Part shown: positions 1 to 3,334 of the stretch, piece after piece | How positions within the stretch are numbered: position 1 is the stretch's first letter | Layout: the number at the start of each line of letters is the position of its first letter | Assembly (NCBI GenBank): GCA_934717555.1 | Contig: CAKUYY010000090.1 | Coordinates: forward strand, 1 to 5,065 | DNA length: 5,065 nt | Direction: 5' to 3' | DNA from: an uncultured Clostridium sp. | GTDB lineage: Bacteria; Bacillota; Clostridia; Oscillospirales; Acutalibacteraceae | Made by a program: the position numbers and the translations under genes | Notes under the pieces: generated by a model | Database searches by the model: none | The model's input: the letters and a program-made list of their open reading frames with translations, nothing else | What the model was told of the DNA's origin: nothing

Positions 1-483
1 TTTCACATAAGCAGAAGTATTTTCAACCTCCTGCTGCGCCACAGAACTTAGGATCGTCATAAGAAATTCGCCGTCTTTTAAGGTATTGATTTTTTCTACT
101 TCAAAGTAGACTGCGATATTTCTCTCTTTCAACATACGGACATATTTTAAAGTATCCAGCGTATTTCTAGCAAATCGTGGGATACTTTTTGCGATGATTA
201 GATCAATCTTCCCATCCATACAATCCTGAATCAGCCGTTGAAATTCATCTCTCTTATCCGTTTTAGTTCCTGTAATGGCTTTATCGGCATAAACACCTGC
301 AAAAATCCACTCTTTGTTATTTTGAATGAGATCCGTATAGTATCTCACCATAGAATTATAACTTTTTATTTGATCTTCATCGTCCGTACTTACACGGCAA
401 TAAGCGGCAACTCTTAATCGCTCGACACGTTTTCTGGCAGAGCCTTCAGAAAATTCATTTGCCTTAATCAACTCTATTTCCAT
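1..483 (-). CDS. Large serine site-specific recombinase, N-terminal part (3' end beyond window)
   Basis: This is the N-terminal 161 residues of a resolvase/invertase-type serine recombinase, continuing past the left edge. I translated it from the ATG at 483-481, which has the ribosome binding site AAAGGAG seven bases upstream. Visible motifs: the catalytic-serine block VAAYCRVSTDDEDQ, with Ser32 as the likely nucleophile; the YADKAITGT block around 64-72; the IIAKSIPRFARNT block around 97-108, with Arg103 and Arg106 as likely active-site arginines; and LMTILSSVAQQE near 141-152, which leads into the long E helix. The missing part should hold the recombinase and zinc-ribbon/coiled-coil domains of the TndX/TnpX group. 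Such enzymes excise and integrate mobile elements through a covalent phosphoserine intermediate. The Orf7/Orf8/Orf9-like neighbours suggest it is the integrase of a Tn5397-like ICE. The family is clear; the subgroup and att sites cannot be determined here. Confidence 0.93.
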   Translation of the reverse strand, partial: MEIELIKANEFSEGSARKRVERLRVAAYCRVSTDDEDQIKSYNSMVRYYTDLIQNNKEWIFAGVYADKAITGTKTDKRDEFQRLIQDCMDGKIDLIIAKSIPRFARNTLDTLKYVRMLKERNIAVYFEVEKINTLKDGEFLMTILSSVAQQEVENTSAYVK

Positions 484-527
484 TTTCCGCTCCTTTATTT
501 TTGTATTCCTATCATAGTGTTGATTTT

Positions 528-556
528 ATTATAGATCAGCACAAAAGATTCGTCAA
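528..556 (-). promoter_or_regulatory. Sigma-70/SigA promoter for the recombinase gene
   Basis: On the minus strand there is a -35 TTGACG (556-551), a 17-base spacer and a perfect -10 TATAAT (533-528). A start near 521 would give a leader of about 38 bases before the recombinase ATG. The -35 box contains the TGA stop of the upstream SHOCT-like gene. The recombinase could therefore be expressed separately from the upstream operon. The hexamers and spacing are direct observations; activity is inferred. Confidence 0.75.
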
Positions 557-702
557 GCGGTAATATTGGAAACAATGCCATAATCTTTCATCAGTCTTTT
601 CTGTATCAACGAATACTCATTTTCATCAATCAATTTCTTTGTTAAAAGCTGTTTTAACATAGCCAACTGCATTGTATATCGCAGTAATTTTTTTATATCC
701 AT
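553..702 (-). CDS. Small SHOCT-like protein upstream of the recombinase
   Basis: This 49-aa ORF was found by translating the minus strand. It starts at the ATG at 702-700, preceded by AAAGGGGAG at about 6 bases. An ATG six bases further upstream reads only three more codons before a stop, so 702 is the start. The protein begins MDIKKLLRYTMQLAMLKQLL. Residues 14-43 (LKQLLTKKLIDENEY..IQKRLMKDYGI) match the pattern of SHOCT (short C-terminal) domains: leucine helix, Lys-Leu-Ile-(D/S)-x-x-E-(Y/F) turn, then a basic helix. Small proteins of this type often sit directly before serine recombinases in Clostridia elements, which suggests a role linked to recombination. That role is unproven; it could be a directionality factor or a regulator. 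The gene ends 69 bases before the recombinase start, in the same direction, with its stop inside the recombinase promoter. Confidence 0.72.
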   Translation of the reverse strand: MDIKKLLRYTMQLAMLKQLLTKKLIDENEYSLIQKRLMKDYGIVSNITA

Positions 703-726
703 TTCATTCTCCCCTTTCGCCACTGC

Positions 727-760
727 AAAAAATCCTGCAGGCGGCTGTCGGGGAACAGCC
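727..760 (-). terminator. Hairpin with a distant U tract, weak terminator candidate
   Basis: On the minus strand GGCTGT-(6 nt)-ACAGCC (760-743) forms a 6-bp stem. A run of six T follows at 732-727, but 10 bases beyond the stem, and those 10 bases contain the palindrome CCTGCAGG. The gap is too long for a classical intrinsic terminator, so it may be an RNA structure or a weak terminator only. Confidence 0.3.
734..741. repeat. Palindrome CCTGCAGG, copy 1
   Basis: This perfect 8-bp palindrome recurs at 1005-1012. Compared in opposite orientation, the two copies share the 10 bases ATCCTGCAGG. Both lie in the gene-free stretch near the recombinase. A protein-binding site is possible but unproven. 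Confidence 0.4.
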
Positions 761-865
761 TCATTGGTATCTCACCATCTTTTCAGACCGGAGCAGCCTC
801 CCCGGAAGTATCATTATGAGAAACAGTGTCTTCGCCACAAAGTTCCCACACTCTGCCCGCAGCAT
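761..865 (-). CDS. Doubtful 34-aa ORF
   Basis: The ORF starts at the ATG at 865-863 and ends at the TGA at 763-761. An AGGAG lies 12 bases upstream, which is long for a ribosome binding site. The peptide starts MLRAECGNFVAKTLFLIMIL and has a short hydrophobic stretch around residues 12-20 followed by a basic tail. The stop is immediately followed by a small hairpin and an A/T tract, as would be expected for a short transcribed gene. I recognise no family. It may equally be a chance ORF or the remnant of a decayed gene. Confidence 0.2.
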   Translation of the reverse strand: MLRAECGNFVAKTLFLIMILPGRLLRSEKMVRYQ

Positions 866-1003
866 GATATTTCTTCGCTCCTATCCATCTTCAAATTCCG
901 TATCTGTCTATAAACATGAACTTTACGCCATAATGTCGCAAAGCGAAAATTGAGATTGAATCATCCTGGCGTATCTGCTGCCCGGCTCTACTGTTTCCTT
1001 TCG

Positions 1004-1013
1004 TCCTGCAGGA
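1004..1013. repeat. Palindrome TCCTGCAGGA, copy 2
   Basis: This perfect 10-bp palindrome contains the same CCTGCAGG core as 734-741, 271 bases away. The ATCCTGCAGG match runs in inverted orientation between the two copies. Confidence 0.4.
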
Positions 1014-1084
1014 TAAAATATTCAGTTTTCAATGTACAGTGCGTTCAGAATCAGAAATAGAAAGGGAATATTTCTGTCCTGTGG

Positions 1085-1324
1085 TTATAGCCGGATCTTA
1101 AAATCCAGAATTTTTGTAATCAGCTTTGTCTCCATCCGCCTTTTCATATATTCATCAGCCACATAATGAACTCTCCCAAATTCATCCTTGTATTCTCTCT
1201 TACACTCACTGTTGATAAATGGCTGAAAATAGGAAAGCACCTGATTGATTGCTTCGGCGTCACCCTCTATAGCCGCCTGGATGGTTTCAAACTCCGGCGG
1301 TTCTCTATGCTTCTTAGATCTCAT
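1085..1324 (-). CDS. Tn916 Orf8-like conjugative-transposon helix-turn-helix protein
   Basis: This 79-aa protein resembles Tn916 Orf8 and the HTH_16 family found in conjugative transposons. Typical features are the acidic helix AAIEGDAEAINQVLSYFQPFI (about residues 17-37), the central DEFGRVHYVADEYMKRRMETKLITKIL, and an ending soon after that helix. The reading frame is open to a GTG at 1336, but that GTG overlaps the only GGAG and has no site of its own. I therefore prefer the ATG at 1324-1322, with GGAG 11 bases upstream. The upstream sigma-factor gene stops at 1333, so the two are very likely cotranscribed and perhaps translationally coupled. In Tn916 Orf7 and Orf8 act together as positive regulators of transfer-gene transcription, and that role is inferred here. 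Family confidence is high; the exact start is less certain. Confidence 0.88.
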   Translation of the reverse strand: MRSKKHREPPEFETIQAAIEGDAEAINQVLSYFQPFINSECKREYKDEFGRVHYVADEYMKRRMETKLITKILDFKIRL

Positions 1325-1332
1325 ATGTAGAT

Positions 1333-1743
1333 TCACTCCATCAATTTTCTCATAAGCCTTAAAGAATCATCTTTGTGATAATGTACGGTACTCTGCACTA
1401 ATTTTAGGCAGGCAGCAATTTCTTTTTCCGTCATATCCAGAAAATAAAGCATCAGAATAATTTCCCGTTTTTTTATAGGAAGTTTCTTCAATGCTTTACA
1501 TATCCATTCATCACGGACTGGAACCTGCCTTCCCATCACTGTAAAATTCTCTGCCATATCATAATCATCGCAACAGTACAGCGTCTCCAGATCTTTCTGA
1601 AGAATTTCAGAAAAATTTACTTCCCGCTTTCTCTGCCGCTCCAATTCATCAAGATAATTCAGTGCCTCACCACGCAGAACTTTAATGCAGTAAGCACAAA
1701 ATTTTCTCCGCACGATTTCTTTTTCCTGACGGTTCAGTTTCAA
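1333..1743 (-). CDS. Tn916 Orf7-like sigma-70 family (region 4) transcription factor
   Basis: This 136-aa protein is the usual length for Orf7-type sigma-like regulators of ICEs. The N-terminal half carries the YLDELERQRKREVNFSEIL motif (about 30-48) seen in Orf7 homologues. The C-terminal half is sigma region 4: the EWICKALKKLPIKKREIILMLYFLDM helix pair (about 79-104), then the helix-turn-helix MTEKEIAACLKLVQSTVHYH (104-123) and a basic recognition end. The start is the TTG at 1743-1741. It is fixed by an exceptionally strong ribosome binding site, GGAGGTGATC, which matches the 16S rRNA 3' end for 10 bases and is partly folded into a hairpin. The gene overlaps or touches the Orf8-like gene downstream. 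By analogy with Tn916 it should drive expression of the conjugation and recombination genes once the Orf9-like repressor is relieved. It does not look like a full ECF sigma factor, because no region 2 is visible. Confidence 0.9.
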   Translation of the reverse strand: MKLNRQEKEIVRRKFCAYCIKVLRGEALNYLDELERQRKREVNFSEILQKDLETLYCCDDYDMAENFTVMGRQVPVRDEWICKALKKLPIKKREIILMLYFLDMTEKEIAACLKLVQSTVHYHKDDSLRLMRKLME

Positions 1744-1760
1744 AGGGGATCACCTCCCCT
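1744..1760 (-). promoter_or_regulatory. Ribosome-binding-site hairpin of the sigma-factor gene
   Basis: On the minus strand AGGGGA-GGTGA-TCCCCT is a perfect 6-bp stem with a 5-base loop. It contains the Shine-Dalgarno sequence, and the TTG start lies directly after it. An upstream element (1800-1789, AAAGGGAGGATC) can pair instead with GATCC and CCTTT (1751-1742) around a 2-base bulge. That fold would free the Shine-Dalgarno but cover part of the start. Translational control is an inference; the complementarity is direct. Confidence 0.5.
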
Positions 1761-1962
1761 CTGCTTAAAGCCGTAGTAAAAGACGTCTGATCCTCCCTTT
1801 CACAGCGAGGACAGGAGGTAAACTGATAAAAAATCGAAAAAGCGGGAAAGTATTTAAAAAAACTTTTCTCCAACTTCTCCAAAACCTTTCATCAGAATCT
1901 TTTTCCGATGACTGGTGGCCCACGGTTCCGTGGTTTATGGAGAAAGTTCCACAAATTTCGAC
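1761..1962 (-). other. Untranslated leader of the sigma/Orf8 operon
   Basis: About 200 bases lie between the upstream terminator and the sigma-factor hairpin, without a convincing gene. Two weak reading frames exist on the minus strand: a 12-codon ATG ORF (1892-1854) with a poor ribosome binding site, and a TTG ORF from 1882 running 62 bases into the sigma gene. The second contains a CPRC motif, but it has no ribosome binding site at usable spacing and its end simply reads the sigma-gene leader in another frame. Several stretches of T and A and the dyad at 1920-1933 suggest a regulatory RNA leader. Confidence 0.4.
1920..1933. repeat. Dyad CCACGG-TT-CCGTGG
   Basis: A perfect 6-bp GC-rich inverted repeat with a 2-base centre lies in the sigma-factor leader. 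As DNA it is a good two-fold-symmetric protein site; as RNA the 2-base loop is too tight for the full stem. The flanks carry further GTGG and CCAC elements (near 1914-1921 and 1949-1952), so alternative pairings are possible. Confidence 0.45.
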
Positions 1963-2002
1963 AAAAAATAACGCCAGGGAGTTTTTTGAGCTTCCTGACG
2001 CT
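1963..2002 (-). terminator. Intrinsic terminator or attenuator upstream of the sigma-factor gene
   Basis: On the minus strand, arms AGCGTCAGGAAG (2002-1991) and CTCCCTGGCGTT (1981-1970) form a 12-position stem with two G-U pairs and one mismatch, closed by a 9-base loop. Six T follow at 1968-1963. The plus-strand fold has two mismatches and a five-T run (2005-2009), so it may work weakly in both directions. It lies between the predicted promoter at 2281-2309 and the sigma-factor start, so it must be passed or bypassed for the operon to be expressed. Confidence 0.65.
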
Positions 2003-2013
2003 ACTTTTTAGCT

Positions 2014-2157
2014 TTATTTCATATGGGATTTTATGCCAGTGAAATAGGTATGATAATGCTCTTTGAAGAGTGTACGGTAGTCCACCCGCAGATAAAATTT
2101 TTTTAACTGATCATCTAGGCTAAGCCTTTTTCTTTTTTTCAAAACAAAACCATCCAT
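2014..2157 (-). CDS. Possible small basic protein or leader peptide (47 aa)
   Basis: I found this ORF by reading the minus strand: ATG at 2157-2155, TAA at 2016-2014. AGGAG sits 4 bases upstream of the ATG, slightly close but usable. The product starts MDGFVLKKRKRLSLDDQLKK and is rich in Lys/Arg and aromatics (FYLRVDYR, HYHTYF), with no hydrophobic segment. It resembles no family I know. The stop is followed within 12 bases by the terminator hairpin, and two competing hairpins lie directly upstream. This arrangement fits either a small gene at the head of the transcript or a leader peptide whose translation influences termination. It could still be a chance ORF. Confidence 0.42.
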   Translation of the reverse strand: MDGFVLKKRKRLSLDDQLKKFYLRVDYRTLFKEHYHTYFTGIKSHMK

Positions 2158-2167
2158 GTTTCTCCTG

Positions 2168-2246
2168 ACGGCAGAACACAGATGGGAAACACAAATAAGC
2201 CCTGCCGTGAAAAGCCGTTTTTTTTTAATTGACCTTTCACCAGGGC
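2168..2246 (-). promoter_or_regulatory. Mutually exclusive leader hairpins before the 47-aa ORF
   Basis: In minus-strand RNA, hairpin A pairs GCCCTG+GTGAAAG (2246-2234) with CTTTTCAC+GG+CAGGGC (2214-2199). It has 6 bp plus about 7 bp around a two-base bulge. Hairpin B pairs ACGGCAG (2208-2202) with CTGCCGT (2174-2168), a perfect 7 bp, and ends just before the AGGAG of the 47-aa ORF. Both use 2202-2208, so they cannot form together. A U-rich stretch follows A. This looks like a switch, but the trigger cannot be read from the sequence. Confidence 0.45.
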
Positions 2247-2280
2247 TATAAATTCATTTTATATCAGCATAATATTGCCT

Positions 2281-2309
2281 ATTAAATATGCAAGATAAGG
2301 TTATGTAAA
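2281..2309 (-). promoter_or_regulatory. Promoter for the leader/sigma/Orf8 transcript
   Basis: On the minus strand there is a -35 TTTACA (2309-2304), a 17-base spacer and a -10 TTTAAT (2286-2281). Each box has one or two deviations from consensus, but the spacing is ideal. A start near 2274 would give a leader of about 530 bases before the sigma-factor gene. Its -35 box is the centre of the dyad at 2296-2316. Confidence 0.55.
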
Positions 2310-2316
2310 AACCTTA
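2296..2316. promoter_or_regulatory. Operator-like dyad for the divergent regulator
   Basis: TAAGGTT-7 nt-AACCTTA is a perfect 7-bp inverted repeat with a 7-base centre. The centre contains the -35 box (TGTAAA on the plus strand) of the minus-strand promoter. It lies 30 bases before the start of the Cro/CI-type gene. An 8-base direct repeat GCAAGATA (2290-2297 and 2321-2328) brackets it. Size, symmetry and position are those of an HTH-repressor operator controlling both divergent transcripts. Confidence 0.55.
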
Positions 2317-2345
2317 ATCGGCAAGATAGAATATATGTGATGTGA

Positions 2346-2714
2346 ATGATTATGCCGAAAGATAAACTGAGTTATCTGGGAAACTGTATTCGCCAGGCAA
2401 GAAACGATTGTAATCTTACACAACAAGATCTCGCAGATCAATCCCATGTGGCGATTAAAACAATCCAGATGATTGAAAAAGGAAAAATAAATCCTTCCTA
2501 CGAGATCCTCTATCCATTAATCAAACGTCTTGGTATTTCTGCCAACACTTTGTTTAACCCGGAAATATCTGATGCGGACGAGGAGATCCAGCGGTTCATA
2601 GGGAAATTCCAAGCCTGTATCCCTGAAAATCGAAAGATCCTATTAAACACACTGGATTATCTGGCGGAACAACTTCTAACACTTCAGCATAATCCCAGTG
2701 AGAATTTAGAGTAA
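2346..2714 (+). CDS. Cro/CI-family HTH regulator, Tn916 Orf9-like
   Basis: This 122-aa protein has an N-terminal HTH_3/XRE domain. The helix-turn-helix covers about residues 24-46 (LTQQDLADQSHVAIKTIQMIEKGK), followed by the typical NPSYEILYPLIKRLGISANTLF. The C-terminal tail (about 73-112) is a short helical region, EEIQRFIGKFQACIPENRKILLNTLDYLAEQL, probably for dimerisation, rather than a LexA-type or Abi-type domain. Size, architecture and divergent position relative to the sigma/Orf8 pair match Tn916 Orf9, a repressor of the Orf7 promoter; that function is inferred. The frame has a stop just before the ATG at 2346. A second ATG at 2352 is possible, and neither has a strong ribosome binding site (only GTGAT at 2337-2341). 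Low expression or a near-leaderless mRNA is therefore plausible. The gene ends inside its own terminator. Confidence 0.87.
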   Translation: MIMPKDKLSYLGNCIRQARNDCNLTQQDLADQSHVAIKTIQMIEKGKINPSYEILYPLIKRLGISANTLFNPEISDADEEIQRFIGKFQACIPENRKILLNTLDYLAEQLLTLQHNPSENLE

Positions 2715-2760
2715 AACCAGCAGTGCAAAGACTCATCTTATTACTGCTGGTTTCTTTTGC
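2714..2760 (+). terminator. Intrinsic terminator of the Orf9-like gene
   Basis: AAACCAGCAGT (2714-2724) and ACTGCTGGTTT (2743-2753) are perfect 11-bp inverted arms with an 18-base loop, followed by CTTTTGC. The last base of the TAA stop codon is the first base of the stem. On the minus strand the stem is followed by only TTTTAC, so it may also act weakly as the terminator for the convergent ABC/DtxR operon. Confidence 0.8.
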
Positions 2761-2951
2761 TCTATATCCCATTTTCAAAATCTTTTAGATTGCAGTTCTT
2801 ACACAATCTGTCACATAACCAAACATATATTATAAATTTTATTTGTGTCCTTTCAGCGCAAAATTTCTTTAATTTCGGTATAATTCTAAAAGAACTTTTC
2901 GCAATTTTCTGTATCCTCTCTTTTCAATTAAAGAATCTGTCCATAATATAC
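2761..2951. other. AT-rich intergenic stretch between convergent genes
   Basis: These 191 bases are clearly more AT-rich than the cargo genes. I see no gene. There is one small inverted repeat, AGATTG-11 nt-CAATCT (2787-2809), without a U tract. TATAAT-like strings on both strands lack a matching -35. This marks the boundary between the transfer-control module and the cargo. Confidence 0.5.
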
Positions 2952-3314
2952 TCATTTTTTAACTGCTGCTTTCATTTTTTCAAAACTCTCTGAACTAATT
3001 ACATGCTCCATCCGGCAGGCGTCCGCCTCCGCAATTTCAGGGTCAACGCCTGCGGCGATAAGCTACTCAGTAAAGAAGCAATGGCGCTCGTAGATTTTTT
3101 CGGCAACCTTGCGGCCCACATTGGACAGATGGCTAAAGTGATCTTCGTCCATTGTGATAAAGCCGCCATCTTTTAGGGTATTGACCGCCACACATACACT
3201 CGGCTTCGACACTCCCATGTGCCGAGCCACATCTACGGAGCGCACCATACCGAGTTTCTTTTGGAGAACAAGGATGGTTTCCAGATAGTCCTCTCCAGAC
3301 GCATGAAGTTTCAT
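2952..3314 (-). pseudogene. DtxR/MntR-family metal-dependent repressor interrupted by an in-frame TAG
   Basis: The start is the ATG at 3314-3312, fixed by AAGGAGG five bases upstream; an open TTG at 3353 inside the ABC gene has no site and is rejected. The product reads 83 residues, then TAG at 3065-3063. In the same frame another 36 residues continue to a TGA at 2954-2952, for a normal family length of about 120. Before the stop are the metal-ligand pair D9/E12 in SGEDYLETIL, the winged helix-turn-helix (SVDVARHMGVSKPSVCVAVNTLKDGGFITMD, about 26-56) and H78 in ERHCFFTE. After the stop come LIAAGVDPE and ADACRMEHVIS, which carry the Cys/Glu/His corresponding to DtxR C102, E105 and H106. Homologues typically have Gln where the TAG stands, so a CAG to TAG change is likely. 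The truncated protein should not sense metal or dimerise normally. The gene lies 20 bases after the ABC exporter and is probably cotranscribed. Confidence 0.85.
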
Positions 3315-3334
3315 CAGTACCTCCTTATTGCAAG

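Larger units (their letters stand above)
703..1084. other. Largely non-coding gap between the Orf8-like gene and the SHOCT-like gene
   Basis: This 382-base stretch has no convincing gene. I read all minus-strand frames for an excisionase (a MerR-like winged-helix pattern) and found none; stops occur every 10-35 codons. A plus-strand ORF of 93 codons (672-953) is open, but it has no usable ribosome binding site, lies against the operon direction, overlaps the SHOCT-like gene start and resembles no known protein. What the stretch does hold is a 6-bp hairpin (743-760), two copies of the palindrome CCTGCAGG (734-741 and 1005-1012) and a 34-codon minus-strand ORF (761-865). In Tn916 this position would hold orf10 and xis. 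Confidence 0.6.

Noticed and set aside
672..953. Plus-strand 93-codon ORF
   Set aside because: It has no usable ribosome binding site, overlaps the 5' end of the SHOCT-like gene in antisense, is low in protein-like character and matches no known family.
1682..1882. Minus-strand 66-codon ORF with a CPRC motif, compared with cysteine-rich KTR proteins
   Set aside because: It has a TTG start with a ribosome binding site too close, only one CxxC pair, and its last third reads the sigma-gene start region in another frame.
2327..2332. TAGAAT as -10 box of the Orf9-like gene
   Set aside because: Only a very poor -35 (TGTAAA) is available at 17-18 bases; transcription would start about 6 bases before the ATG. 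It is possible but too weak to annotate.
2596..2778. Minus-strand 60-codon ORF opposite the Orf9-like gene
   Set aside because: It is a shadow of the HTH regulator on the other strand and covers its terminator.
2868..2890. TATAAT in the intergenic stretch as a plus-strand promoter
   Set aside because: There is no -35-like hexamer at 16-18 bases and no gene in that direction.
2757..2993. Plus-strand 78-codon hydrophobic ORF
   Set aside because: It lies in AT-rich intergenic DNA and antisense to the dtxR remnant; its Phe/Leu/Ile richness is what T-rich sequence gives by chance.
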